From the NCBI GenBank assembly GCA_038277395.1, contig CM076191.1, positions 29,274,583 to 29,338,582 of the forward strand: DNA of 64,000 bases, given 5' to 3'. The position numbers and the translations under genes are program-made. This DNA comes from Dryocosmus kuriphilus. Its lineage: Eukaryota > Arthropoda > Insecta > Hymenoptera > Cynipidae. This document shows, piece by piece, positions 9,467 through 21,221 of the stretch; the stretch's first letter is position 1; each line of letters begins with the position of its first letter. The notes beneath the pieces were generated by a model, which saw only the letters and a list, made by a program, of their open reading frames with translations, did not search any database and had not been told where the DNA came from.

Positions 9467-10207
9467 ACGCCGCGTCTGAGGGGAACTTGAAGCTGATGGA
9501 GAGTGAGAGAGATAGAGAGAAAGAGAGAGAGACAGAGGATTTTCGAGAAGTAAATTCCAATACATAACCTTAATAGTAATAAGGAATGTATTCTGACTTA
9601 CGTTACAGGGAAAAGTGATTACATTTCTTAAGTACAACTCAGAAAAATTTTTGTTTTTCAATATCTGATTATTTTGAGATTTTCAAGTTTAGATTTTGAG
9701 TTTTGATTCAGGAAGTATTAGTCATACGAAATTTTGCAGGAGGGAAAAGTGATTACATTTCTTGAGCATAACCTAGCACAATTTTTGTTTTTTAATATCT
9801 GATTATTTTGAGATTTTAAATTATTGCATCATCTTGCGTAACCTGATAAAACTTGTCGAGCTTTAATTATATGATATCGAGACTCTCCCTTTGCTCCTCC
9901 GTCCCTTCTCACACCCATAATGCCACTAAAATAATGAGGTCATCGTTAGAGAGGGGGGGGGGGGGGGGCACGTTTAAACCTGCATGATGAAGTTGTCGCC
10001 TGTGATAGAACGTGCCTGTCGAAATAAATGGAGATGAGTGATTCATACATATGGAATTCTCGCGCCTATAAACTTCTAGGATCAATGACATCAAAATAAT
10101 GAGGTCAGTGACAGAGAGAGGGGGAAAACACGTTCAAACCTGCATGATGACTTCATCGCCTATTGAATTTATGCTCTTATATTTTAGTATACAATCCGAT
10201 GGAGAGT

Positions 10208-10243
<36 letters not shown>

Positions 10244-10360
10244 ATTTTCGAAAAGTAAATTCCAATACATAACCTTAATAGTGATAAGGAATGCGGCGTT
10301 CACGCAAAGCTTTTTTTAGTGGTGCTATATATGGTAAATACCTACCCCAATATTCCTACT
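9467..10360. repeat. Polinton right terminal inverted repeat (copy A)
   Basis: The inverse complement of 22358-22859, apart from an extra internal block. Two copies of a TAAATTCCAATACATAACC segment occur (near 9551 and 10256). Poly-G (about 9953-9968) and (GA)n (about 10205-10240) tracts lie in the extra block and differ in length from copy B. Confidence 0.82.
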
Positions 10361-10589
10361 TTACCGATACAGGGTAATACCGACTGTCGATAACGGACAT
10401 TGGCGTCATCTATCGGCGATGAAAAGAAGTTTGTTGTAGTGGAAACCTACCTTGCCGACCGTGAGTAACACCGACTGTCGATAACTTAGCACGGACACGT
10501 ACCACTGAGGGAGTAGTGGCGCCATCTGTCGGTGACAGCGCGAAGCATGTCGTGGTGCGGCCGAAGTCCTCTAGCTACACTACTCATAT
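10361..10589. other. Spacer between Polinton end and BEL fragment (copy A)
   Basis: About 230 bases with two imperfect copies of a segment containing CCGACTGTCGATAAC (10380 and 10469), each followed by a (G)GCG(C)CATCT(A/G)TCGG block (10403 and 10509). It looks like the end of an unidentified element. No coding signal. Confidence 0.4.
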
Positions 10590-12210
10590 TAAAACGCGAT
10601 TTTTGTGTCGACGACTTGTCGACTGGAGCAGGTAAGTTTGAAGAAGCACCCTCCATTCGCAACGATTTAATTATACTCCTACAGAAGGGAGGTTTTACTC
10701 TCAGAAAATGGCGATCAAACGAGCCTAGGCTCATAAATGGTATAAATAACAAGTCTAACTTCGCACATGAGTATGACACTTGACCCAACAGAAACTATTA
10801 AAACTCTCGGTCTTTGTTGGAATCCAGTTTCAGAAAAGTAAATGTAACGAATTTTAAGAGTTCCATTGCCAAACGCTTTATCTTCTCGTAAACAGAGAAA
10901 TTATTTGATCCATTAGGGCTATTGGGGCCAGTTGTGATGGTCGCAAAATTGTTGATTCAAGGTCTTTGGAAATTGAAGCTTTCCTGGGACGAGAAGGTCC
11001 CCGAATATTTTCAGAAAATGTGGATAGACTATCGATAGCAACTGCCTCTTCTGAACCAAATTCAGTTCAATAGATGTATCACAATTCCCAACATGGCTCG
11101 AATCAAAAGTCACGGATTTTCAGGTGCCAGTGTAAAGGCCGCGCTTTATCTTCGTTGAACTGATTTGGACGGGAAACATCCTGTTCCTCTGATCTGTACA
11201 AACTTTCGAGAAGCTCCACTCTCCACAATAAAAAAAGGGACTCTCAGTCCCACAATCCCAAAACTTGAATTGCGTGCCGCACATCAATTAGCGAAGTTAT
11301 TTGATTCCACTCGTCAATCAATTAATTTAAAAATAGACCGAACTTACCTTTGGAGTGATAACGCAGTAGTACTTGCATGGATAAAAATTGAATCCCACAA
11401 ATTACCCACATTCATAGCTAATCACGTGGCTGAAATTCAATACCTCACGAGCATCCTTGACTGGAAATATGTTCCCACAGACAAAAACCCCGCAGATCTT
11501 ATTTCAAGAGGACAAAGCCCACACGAATTTTTAGCTAGCAATTTTTGGCAGCGTAGACTAACATGGCTCCATCAAGACACAAAAAAGGGCCAGAATAACT
11601 AATACACAAAGGGGATATCGCGGGCTTAAAAAAAAATTTCACAGGTATATTTTCATTTGAACTGACAATTTCAAATTGGCAGCTATTAGAAGAATGTTCA
11701 TCTTTTACTAAACTCAATCGCGTGCTCGCCTATGTTTTACGCTTTATCCGCAACCTCAAAAATAAAAATACAGATTACAGAATCAAGGGTCCCATATCGA
11801 TTCTCGAGCTCGACTTCGCTCATAATATGATAATTCAACGAATTTAGGCCACTACATTTTCCAAAGATATCGAAAAGCTCTCCTGTGGCAACTCATTGAT
11901 CAGAAGGGCGACTTATCTTCCCTCAACCCCTTTCTTGCTAATGACAGAATCCTTCAGGTAGGTAGTCGTCTAAAACATGCAACAATTCCAGAATCGCAGA
12001 AATTTCACATTATTTTACCGTGAATCCATCACATCACGACACTGATTAAAAGAGATGAGCACTTAAAAAGAATGCATACAAGAACCCAAGCTACTTTGTA
12101 TGGGGTTCGGCAACGGTACTGGCCGATCGATGACAAAAATGTCACTCGTCACTTGATTCGAAACTGTGTAAGGTGTTTTAGAGCAAAAATACACGTGGAA
12201 TGAATTATAT
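10590..12210 (+). pseudogene. BEL/Pao pol fragment: RT, RNase H, integrase zinc domain (copy A)
   Basis: Segments in order: RT with the FCVDDLSTGA box (canonical YVDD altered), a connection region (FDPLGLLGPV near 10898), an intact RNase H-like ORF (11165-11602, with LELRAAHQLAKL, WSDNAVVLAWI and YVPTDKNPADLISRG), then the H2C2 zinc region of integrase (about 11870-12200, CVRCFRAK). Gag, protease and the first half of RT are missing. Many stops and frameshifts, mostly shared with copy B. Confidence 0.85.
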
Positions 12211-12214
12211 TACT

Positions 12215-13644
12215 GGGACATTTCATGTCAACCGGATCACCTGCACTCCCAAAATTTGGGTTGATGGATTTTCATTTTTGGGGCGTCAAAATATTCCTGT
12301 AGTGAAATCCTTTCTAAAAAGTTCTGGCCTTTAGAAAAATCCAATATGGCGGATCAAATATGGCGCCTACAAGGACGCATCTCACTTTAATTACGGAGAA
12401 AGTGTAATAAAATTATCTTAATTAGTAAAAATATATATTTCTAATTACGTATAACATCACACTTTGGATCATAAATTCTAAATGTACCTTAGACAATGCG
12501 AAAAAATTGGTGGATCTAACATGGCCGACATTAATCCCTCCTAAACCATATCATGATCACAAATAGTTTTGGGTCAATTTTCGGAATTGATATGGTATTC
12601 TTAGGGCCTCTGAATCTTATTGCACCATTGAAATTACAAAATCCAAAATGGCGGATGATAGGTTCACTCACCAACTATCCTGAAAATGACTGCTGTCAAA
12701 AAGTCACCGAAGAAGACTGCCGCTGATAGGTTCACTCACCAACTATCCTGAAAATGACTGCTGGCAAAAAGTCACCGAAGAAGACTGCCGCTGATAGTTT
12801 CACTCACCAACTATCCTGAAAATGACTGCTGGCAAAAAGTCCTCCAGAAGCGCAGAAATTATTATCTCACAATAGGAATCGATCATCGGAGCTTTAAGTT
12901 AACCACTCTTGATGTTGACACTGACACCAATTACTTTTATTGTCGATATTTTTGGAAATAGATGAACTTCATGCGAACCAATACTTTTTAATGCGAATCA
13001 TTCGGACAGCTGTTTCGCATTCAGCGTGATGAAACCTAATGCGAATTAATACTTTTGAAACCTTTTCTTCGCATTGAATAACAGAATTGAATCGCATTCA
13101 AAATTGTAATACATTTTAATACTTTTTAATCAGACGTTTTTTCCAGGGTGTGTTATAAGGTAATTTCGCCCACCATATTGGGTCAGCCATTTTGAATTTA
13201 GATAATTCAACTTAAATACGAAATGGCGATAAACTGTCATACCAACAGTTTCAATTAAACCCCGTTCCTGATGTAGCCGTAAAATAGGTTAAAAGGATTT
13301 GATCATGATATGGTTTAGGAGGGATTAACGTCGGCCATATTAGATCCACCAATTTTTTCGCATTGTCTGAGGTATATCTAGAATTTATGATCCAAAGTGT
13401 GATGTTACACGTAATTAGAAATATATATTTTTACTAATTACGATAATTTTATTACACTTTCTCCGTAATTAAAGTGAGATGCGTCCTTGTAGGCGCCATA
13501 TTTGACCCGCCATATTGGATTTTTCTAAAGGCCAGAACTTTTTAGAAAGGACTTCACTATACGAATATTTTGACGCCCCAAACATGAAAATCCATCAACC
13601 CAAATTTTGGGAGTGCAGGTGATCCGGTTGACATGAAATGTCCC
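12215..13644. mobile_element. Foldback DNA transposon with 340-bp TIRs (copy A)
   Basis: Inverted arms 12215-12554 and about 13302-13644 start GGGACATTTCATGTCAACC and are flanked by TACT on both sides (12211-12214, 13645-13648), a 4-bp target duplication. It sits inside BEL integrase. No transposase is visible, so it is non-autonomous. The superfamily is not assigned; 4-bp duplications occur in several. Confidence 0.82.
12657..12841 (+). repeat. 68-bp minisatellite, 2.7 copies (copy A)
   Basis: Units start at 12657, 12725 and 12793 with GATAG(G)TTCACTCACC and are almost identical. The array lies in the loop of the foldback transposon. Confidence 0.88.
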
Positions 13645-13648
13645 TACT

Positions 13649-13903
13649 GGAAATTTTTCTGAACATCGCTTAATTTCAACGCGTCCATTTCTGAATGTCG
13701 GGGTCGACTATGGTGGACCGTTTTTTATTAAAGAAAAGCGAGTCAGAAATCGCAGTGAAATAAAAGTTTATGTTTCGATATTCGTGTGTTTCTTAAGTAA
13801 GGCAGTTCATTTGGAATTTGTCTGTGACTTAACTGCTGAAGCCTTTCTCGGTTGCTTCAGAAGATTTATTTCGCGTCGCGGCAAACCTGACGCAATTTAT
13901 TCC
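13649..13903 (+). pseudogene. BEL/Pao integrase core fragment (copy A)
   Basis: It encodes the start of the rve core (GVDYGGPF region, with its catalytic Asp) up to the Copia insertion at 13904. Stops are present. Coding resumes after 20875. Confidence 0.7.
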
Positions 13904-14122
13904 TGTTGGGTTATTAAAAAAAGGGCGTGACCCAACACAGAGTTAAGTTGAAAAGGTTTTATTTGCAACTTTAAGAAAGCTTCTGAGCGTCTCAGTAACT
14001 CGAGAAAGAGTGGTAACGCAGTGCCGGCAGCAGAGAGAGGAGCGCTAGCTCGCGCAGGCGCACACTCGTAGGATGCGCAAATATAAGTTGAACACACAGC
14101 TGTATACAACCTATTTCTAACA
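13904..14122 (-). repeat. Copia-1 3' LTR (copy A)
   Basis: 219 bases, TGTTGGGTTATT...TTCTAACA on the + strand, with an AATAAA signal on the element strand. It is about 95 percent similar to the LTR at 20644-20870. Confidence 0.9.
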
Positions 14123-14414
14123 CTTCCTCACAAGAGTATTTGCGTCAGTTTTACAAACATAAAATAACTTAGACTTTACAGACTTCACAAACCTTACAGA
14201 TATACAATGTACACAGCGCAGCTAATTTTAACTTCCGGAATACCAAGCGGTCATAGTAACTACTGTCGTCTGTGTAGCCACCAGCGTAGCCCGTATAACA
14301 AACGTCTCTGTTGTATCCATCGTCATAGGAGTGCACTACCTCCTCAGTATACGTCACTTCGCTTGTGTATTCTTCCTGTGGCGCGTAATCGTAAAGATAT
14401 GGACTTGTAATCAG

Positions 14415-15813
14415 TCAAGCGTCAACATTAAAAATAGAATTCGTTAGTTTAGCGTGTATCGTAAGCGGCAGCGGCTTCGAAAAGATATCAGCCAACTGCC
14501 CTTTGATTGAACCCATTTTATTTCTATCAATCTTTCTCTCGCGCATTGTTTGACGTAATTTTCTCTGATTGTACGCAAGGTGTCGCAATCTCACACCTCC
14601 TTGCACTTCTGTGCTAGACCTGGCAGCATTGTTATCACAAAACAATGTAACCGGACAAACAGTAGTTCCAGTAATTCTTTCAACTGAATCCGTCAATGCT
14701 GCCAATTCTAAACACGTCTCACTCATTGCTACATACTTGGCCTCGCAGGTAGAGACTGAAACGCTCTTTTGTTTCTTTGTTCTCCTTGCGACAGGATCCC
14801 CATACAACCTGATCACGTATCCGCAAGTGGTTAAGGAATCTTTGCTATCGGTCCAGCTAGCGTCAGAGTAAGCGTCAAGCGTTTGTCCTTTACCGCGATA
14901 AGTAGGCGCCAAGTTTTTCGTTCCGATGAGATACTTGAAAACTCTTTCTACCATCTTCCAATCGCTTTCAGTTGGACAAGTTTGATGTCTACTTAATATA
15001 TTGACGGCATATGTTATGTCAGGCCTGGTACAATTGACCAAATATAAGAGCGAGCCGATAGCTTCACGGTATTTAGTCGGATTTATTGACTTACTATTAG
15101 TACTTTCGTCTTCTCTTTCCCTTCTTTCCCTATTCTGAACTTGATTCGTCGACATAGGGGTTCTCTGTGGCTTTGTCTGCTCATAACCAAAGCGCTTCAA
15201 CATATTTTCAATGAATTTTGTTTGACTCATCTTGAGTATTTTACTATTTTTATCGTGAATTAATTTAATACCTAAGTATTCGTCTGGTTCTCCGAGGTCT
15301 TTCATTCAGAACCTTTGCTGCGGTTTATTTTTGATCTCATCGACTTTAACTTCGTCATTTCCCGTTAGGATGATGTCGCCTACGTACAGTATTGCTAATA
15401 AGAGTATGCTTCCAGGATCAAAACAAACAAGCACGAATCATTGTCGTTCGTCACGAAACCTAATTCTCTCATGCTTTTCGCAAACGTCTCGTACCAGTTT
15501 TTGGGACTTGTCTTTAATCCATACAAGGACCTGCGCAAACGCATATATAAGTCGTGTTTATTCGCGTAGGCGAGTAGCATGCGAATTAACGGCAGTCTCG
15601 TCACCGGTGCGTACCATGAAAGCCCCTTACTACGATTCTAGCTTTCTTTAACTCTGTACCATTTCCGTCAGTTTTTGTTTTTAAGACCCAGCGCGAACTC
15701 AAGATGTTCGGTTTGTTTCCCTTAGCGTCGGTGTATGGTCTGTTCACTACTTCATATACTTCATTTAGCCTTAACGCGTCTAATTCAATTTCGATTGCTT
15801 CCAGCCATTCTTT
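14415..15813 (-). pseudogene. Copia-1 reverse transcriptase and RNase H (copy A)
   Basis: The 296-codon ORF 14415-15305 covers the RT thumb (KDLGEPDEYLGIKL) and RNase H (VSVSTCEAKYVAMS, FCDNNAA). Upstream frames hold RRSLYGLK and the catalytic box, which reads YVGD instead of YVDD, visible in copy B. A segment expected to carry the first catalytic Asp (between HDL and YMRLRRSLYGLK) is deleted. RT is therefore dead in both copies. Confidence 0.82.
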
Positions 15814-17690
15814 TCAATCAACACGACTCCTCGCTTCTCGATAGGAAGCTGGATCACCTTGGACTCTCGCTAGCAACACGCAGAGTTCCTCGTCATGAAT
15901 TAAACTGAGATTATCGTCTTTACCCAAATCGTACAGAGCGTAAAGTACTTCCTCGCTCGATTTTTCTTTCGGCGGTCTACCTCTCTTTCGTTTTATCTGC
16001 TGCACAGTCTCTTCCTCATTTTCGCGGCTTTTGTCATCCGGTTCGATTTGTTCACTGATTTCTTCAGCTTCAAAATCTATGTTCGAGTCTTCAGCTAGAT
16101 ATACGTCTTTATAAACTAGCATTTCTATGAACTTCACGTTTATTGTTTCCACGATTTTTCTACTTACTAGATCAAGAACCTTATATCCGTCCATAGTGTA
16201 AACCTATCAGAATATTTTTAGACGCTACAGCGTAAAATTTAGTATTTGTGTCTTTTAGTGCATAAACCACGCAACCGAAACGTTTTAATTCGTTTATATC
16301 GTACTTGAAGTTAGGAGCAAGCAGCCTAATTGGTATACCCATGTTTAGCGTCTTATGGGGGCTCAAGTTGAATAAATACACCGCCACTTCTAAAGCAACA
16401 TCCCACATGTTTCCTGGCAAACCAGAATCAAAGAGGAGCGATCTTATTCTCTTTTGCAGCGTTTGATTGATTCTTTCTGCTACGCCATTGTGTGGGGGCA
16501 TATTTGGGCAAACCGTCAGTGATTCAGCATTGAACTCTCTTAACACGTCCGTCGTTCTTTTACCTGTATACTCAGTACCTTTATCGCTTGCTAGATAGCC
16601 GATCTGAACGTCTTCGCCTATTAGATTTCTCGTCGATACGACAAACTCACGTAATTTTTCAGGTACTTCTTTCTTACTTTTAATAGGATATTTTCCAGCA
16701 TATCTAGAGTAACTGTCAATAAAGGTCACGATGTAGGTATGATTTCCCGGAAAAGTCAATGGTTTAATCGGTCCCATTAAGTCAGTATGTAATCGCATAA
16801 GTGGCTTATTTTCCCTACTCCTTGCTTTCTTAAAAGGCAATTTTCTCAACTTTGATATTATACAGACTTCGCATTTCTTCAGTCCTTTATCAAAGTTCGT
16901 CACGTCAGTCTTTAATCTCTGGGTATAAATTTTTGACATTATTCAGGTAAGCGGCAGAAATATGTCTTAACCGCGCGTGCCATAATCTGACTATTCAATT
17001 TTTCTAGTTTACCTACATTCAACAAACCGTGTCCTGCTATTTTTCCAAGTTCATTGACTTCGTCCAATACTTTGTTTGTCTCGTCCTTATCTATGACATC
17101 TGTTTTTTTTTTGTTTCGTCATTATTCGGCTGAATTTTACTGGCTTTCTTAGTTGGTTTTTCATCGATCCGCTGAACTACTTTACAGCTTCTCGTCACTA
17201 GATTCAAATATATCACTCTTTTACCGGTTTTCCCTTTAATTAAATTCCTACTTTGATTGTTAATTTCTATTTGCCAGAAAGGTTTTTTATATAAACCCGA
17301 TAAAACAGAATCGCGTAAAACCGGATCATATATATCTATGCGTTTATTGTCGAGATAAATTTGCATTCCTTTATCCGCGAACTTTCTCAGAGACAGCAGA
17401 TTTTTAGACAAATCTTTAGCATAAATTACGTCATTCAGTTTAACAATTTTACCGTTTTGGGATTTCACTTCTACACTCCCTTTGCCTTCGGATGGTAAGT
17501 TAGCGTGACTATTTTTGTTCGCACAATTTATTAAACCGCTCTCACTTGAATCTAACGACTTGAAAAATAGTCACGACTTTGATATATGTGCCGTCGCGCC
17601 CGAATCGGCAATGAAAGTGTCCAATTTAGTTTCGTCCTTTTCGTTATCCGATTCGCGTTCGGATTCGTCAGAGTCTTGCTCTACCAGGTA
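15814..17690 (-). pseudogene. Copia-1 protease and integrase (copy A)
   Basis: From 17690 downward: the protease box IADSGATAHIS (about 17600), a pre-integrase zinc region, then the integrase core in 16181-16939 with the D, D and E residues in HTDLMGP, SDKGTEYTG and GVAERINQTLQ, and a Lys/Arg-rich tail (KRKRGRPPKEK). An extra A near 16200 splits the ORF here, whereas copy B reads through 374 codons. Confidence 0.85.
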
Positions 17691-19779
17691 TCACCTTTTA
17701 AATTTTTTCTTTCTCTCAATTGCTTGGTAGTGCGCGCTTCCACCGCGTCTGGAAGTTCCTCCGCGACCTCTACCGTCCCTTCCCCTAGGTGGGAAGCCCC
17801 GGGAGCTCGCCTGGTGTGGCGAGAATTTTCGCTTCTTCTCTGAAGATTCAGCGCGCTCGTCACGTCCGTCTGAAGGTCTTTTCAAGTGTTGTCTGCACTG
17901 CACAGTCAGATGATTCGTCGATTTGCAGTAAAAGCAAAAACGCTTATCTTTATTTGGGCAATCGTTTTTCCAGTGGCCCTTCAAGCCACATGTGTGACAT
18001 TGGACTCTCTCCACCATAGGCAGATTTGTGTTCTCACGTCCTCATTGAACCATAAGTGCCTTGTTTTCGCTCGTCGTGACACGCTTTGGTCCTACCTGTA
18101 AAACAACTTTCTTTAATACGTCGTAACTTACACCTATTCCCGTGGTGTATTCTTCTACGCAGTTGGTAGACACTACTTCAGGAATGGCCTTTTCAACTGC
18201 GTGGTAGAACAAGCTGCGCTTCAGTTCCTGCGAGCAGCTGCCGTTTTTCGAGTATAAATTGTACTGTCTCACGGCGTTTTCGAATCTTTCGACAAAGTCA
18301 AGGGCCGTTTCTTTATTTTTATCGTACTTGGTATTAATCAACTTCCTAAATGCTATATTTTCGTTTAGACCGATTTCGGCTTGTTTTGCTCTCTTAATTT
18401 CCTTCAAGATTTCCATGGGGCAGTTTAAGTACGCGACCATTTCATTATAATCGGTACTAAAGTGATTGGTTATAATATCTTTCACCTTGTTTTCGTCATT
18501 CAGTAATTTTTCAATTTCGACTTTGTTTCTCTCGTCTTCCAGTGGAACGTAATATAGTTTTTGCGATTTTAATTCGGTGTGAAGTAGGTTTTCAAATGTT
18601 TCGAAACGAGTTTTCTTATCTAGTGTATACCGGCGATTGCATTACTTTCATTGTGCGACACTTCTACGTTTACGCGACTACCGTCCCCGTCCTGTTTCGT
18701 TATCAAGCTTTCTATCGTCTTATCCTTCGTCAATATTTCCTTTACTTCGTTAGCGATAACCGCGGAAACGTCGAGTACATTACTTATGTCGTGGTTTCGG
18801 CTAAACCTAACTTTACGTCCAGCTTTCGTGCCGTTGCTTAGTACAGAATCTTTTACCTGGTTACGAGGAGTGGACGCGGACATTTGAACATGCTGCAGAC
18901 TGAGCATCTCCTCACTACGTCTGGAGGCGTTGTTCCGCGTGAGCCCGGACATGTCGACACACAGGTTTCTTACGTCGTAGTCGTGCTGACCCCAATCCTC
19001 CTGGTCGGACAGCTCTCCATCCTCTTGATCTTCTCAGCGACGAGGGTTCTCGACACAGAAATTGTAGCGCAGGATGGGATCCGACTGCTCGCGCCACCCG
19101 TTACTTCCTTGGGGAAAATCGAAGGGTCACACGAATCTTGTGAGGCGAATGTTGCGTGGTGTCGGTTCGTGGTCTCGATGACAGGGGGTTGCTCTGTGTC
19201 GAGCGAAACGGCAGCAACTGCGTCAGCGTCGTCTCCTTGTCTATGACAATCTCATTGGCATCTTTGTCGTCTCCGGCTCCGTCTGCACCACGGGGTTTGG
19301 GCTGCTTTTGTTGCAGATCCGTCGCTCTTTTTCTCATGAACGTCGGGTTCAGAGGATTCTGCACGAACTCACACGTGCATTGGGATGCCTGGTGGCGCAG
19401 CTCTCTCGGTCACGTAGCCAGCCGTGCCCCCGGGCGGAACGTGCAGTCCCTTGAAGCTATTGGTGATCGCCTGTGCAATCTTGACTTCGCACGCGTCGAT
19501 TTTATCACCCAGAATTTTGAGCTGTTCGTCCTGGTGGCTCTTGTTAGCCCTCACATCTGCTATGAGCGTCTTCAGAGCCTGTGGGACTGACAACGTTGGC
19601 TTCGGTGGGGGTGCTTCCTTCTTCCTAAGCACGATCGTCTTGTGCTCGTCGGTGATGCTTTCAAAGCGCCCTTGAAGCCAACCGACCTGTCCCTCGTCCA
19701 GTACACCTGCAGCAATCTGAATGAAGTCTTCGTTGGTGAACACTAAGCAGTAACCGCTTTGGTTCGTCTTCTCCGTCAA
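17691..19779 (-). pseudogene. Copia-1 Gag with two zinc knuckles and long N-terminal extension (copy A)
   Basis: Capsid-like region 18042-18485, two CCHC knuckles (CHTCGLKGHWKNDC and CFYCKSTNHLTVQC) in 17691-18017, and an RG-rich linker. Upstream ORFs (18620-18952, 19101-19364, 19369-19779) form an N-terminal extension that is more continuous in copy B (51982-52632). Confidence 0.72.
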
Positions 19780-20643
19780 GTAGATTTCCTCAGTAGGGTG
19801 TCGTGTGGCCAGCTGGTATCTTTGACAAAGTCTAATTTTGATCTCGTCTAATTTACCTGTTGGCGTATGAAATTATATTAATTTCGAGCGTCACGTCACG
19901 TTTGTTTTTGAAAAACATAAGCGCTTCAGTTTGACGTTTATAGCGCTATATCGTTCATCATCGGCTTTCTTGTGCGCGCTGGCGTTTTCCCGTCGTCGTG
20001 CTGGGCGAGAGCTGTCTCTCCGTTCTTCGTGCGCGCTCGGGTATTATCGTTGTCGTCATGCAGAGCGTTCTCTCTGTCTCTCTCTCTCTACTTGAGCGGG
20101 TTGCGCGCGCACGTCCTCAGGCACGGCCATGATGGCTTTTTTTTTGTCTCTGCGCGTGACAGCAGGTTGTTGCACGCTTGCCGGTGGCCATGTTTGCCGG
20201 CCGGCTTTTTGGAATTTTAACCGACGCGTTGCATCAGAAAAATGAAAATGTACTTTCACCGACCCATCCACGAGCGAAATTACGTCCTCAATAGAGGTAG
20301 CATCGCATGCAAGCACTCCCGTCCGCGTTGTCGTCGAGAGAAATAAAAAAAAAAAAAAGGCAACAGGCTAAACGTCGCGACGAACGTCCGAGAAGAGATT
20401 TTTCAAAAAGTACTTACTTTGTCTGGTGGTGCCAGAAACTGCACCTCGTCCGCCTACGTTGCCTCCCATCGCTTTTTGGCCGTCGTTTGCCATGTTGACA
20501 ACGGGCTCGTCAATGTCGAACAAAGGAGGCGTCGCACGTGAAACAAAAATTCACTCGGGTCTGTCAAGGTTGCAGGCACTTCCAAATCCTTGCACTTTCA
20601 CAAAAAGAACTCGCGCAGAACGAAGCGGGCTTAGCCCATAACC
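19780..20643 (-). other. Copia-1 leader between 5' LTR and Gag (copy A)
   Basis: About 860 GC-richer bases without a convincing ORF. It includes a TCTC tract near 20080, a T-run near 20140 and a primer-binding-like sequence at the LTR edge. Copies A and B differ by several single-base indels here. Confidence 0.55.
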
Positions 20644-20870
20644 TGTTGGGTTATTAAAAAAAGGGCGTGATGGCCAACACAGAGTTAAGTTGAAAAAGGT
20701 TTTATTTGCAACTTTAAGAAAGCGTCTGAGCGTCTCAGTAACTCGAGAAAGAGCGGTAACGCAGCGCCGGCGACAAAGAGAGAGGAGCGCTAGTTCGCGC
20801 AAGCGCACACTCGTAGGATACGCAAATACGAGTTGAACACACAGCTGTATACAACAACCCATTTCTAACA
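20644..20870 (-). repeat. Copia-1 5' LTR (copy A)
   Basis: 227 bases, the partner of 13904-14122. It ends TTCTAACA and is followed by target duplication ATTCC. It carries extra bases (GATGGCC, ACAACAACCC) relative to copy B. Confidence 0.9.
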
Positions 20871-20875
20871 ATTCC

Positions 20876-21118
20876 CATAACGCCACCAATTTTTTTTGGG
20901 TCAAGCAAGGAAATTCAGCAGTTGTACAAATTTATTAAAGCATTAAAACATTACTCGGAAATTCAAGAATTTTTTTTTAGCAAAAGATTAATTGGCCCTT
21001 CATTCCACCTCAATCACTGAATTTCGGAGGTCTCTGGGAAGCCTCCGTGAAATCCTTTAAACACACTTTTCTTGCGCACAGTAGGCACTACCTTGTTAAC
21101 GTACGATCAACTAGAAAC
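20876..21118 (+). pseudogene. BEL/Pao integrase fragment up to MITE (copy A)
   Basis: It continues the integrase after the Copia insertion. Frames encode the FGGLWEASVKSFK-type segment around the catalytic Glu and then TTLLTYDQLET just before the MITE. Frame breaks are present. Confidence 0.72.
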
Positions 21119-21221
21119 GGGCAGTGGTCTATTCCACCACGTATACCTGCGGACCATCCCCTTCCATGTGCAAAGACAAAAGGCGAGCTGGGAAAGGGGT
21201 CGGAGGGGTAGTGTCCTTGCG
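21119..21221. mobile_element. Truncated foldback MITE at duplication junction (copy A)
   Basis: The first 103 bases of the MITE that is complete at 53952-54105. It stops at the shared TTGCG, within the first bases of the second arm. Confidence 0.85.

Larger units (their letters stand above)
1..10360. mobile_element. Polinton/Maverick element, copy A (right half only)
   Basis: This is the same element as 22358-43206, cut by the window start inside the integrase gene. It ends with the terminal sequence CCTACT at 10355-10360, the mirror of AGTAGG at the left end of copy B. It holds the packaging ATPase, minor capsid, protease, penton, major capsid and two accessory genes, plus a Penelope-like insertion. 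Confidence 0.92.
13904..20870 (-). mobile_element. Copia LTR retrotransposon Copia-1 (copy A)
   Basis: A 6.97-kb element on the minus strand with LTRs at 13904-14122 and 20644-20870 (both TG...CA) and a perfect 5-bp target duplication ATTCC (13899-13903, 20871-20875). A primer-binding-like GGTTATGGGC lies next to the 5' LTR (complement near 20634-20643). It is inserted in BEL integrase. The Copia order is Gag, protease, integrase, RT, RNase H. Confidence 0.92.
1..21221 (+). repeat. First unit of 32.8-kb tandem duplication (3' part)
   Basis: This stretch aligns colinearly with 32837-54054 in the same orientation. The offset drifts between 32833 and 32856 because of small indels. Homology ends sharply after the shared TTGCG at 21217-21221, where the second copy goes on into the other MITE arm and this copy jumps to a CR1 LINE fragment. 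The start of the unit lies about 11.6 kb upstream of the window. Confidence 0.93.

Noticed and set aside
19156..20641. Several plus-strand ORFs in the Copia-1 leader and Gag region
   Set aside because: Shadows of the minus-strand element, with Ser/Arg/Cys-rich composition and no family features.
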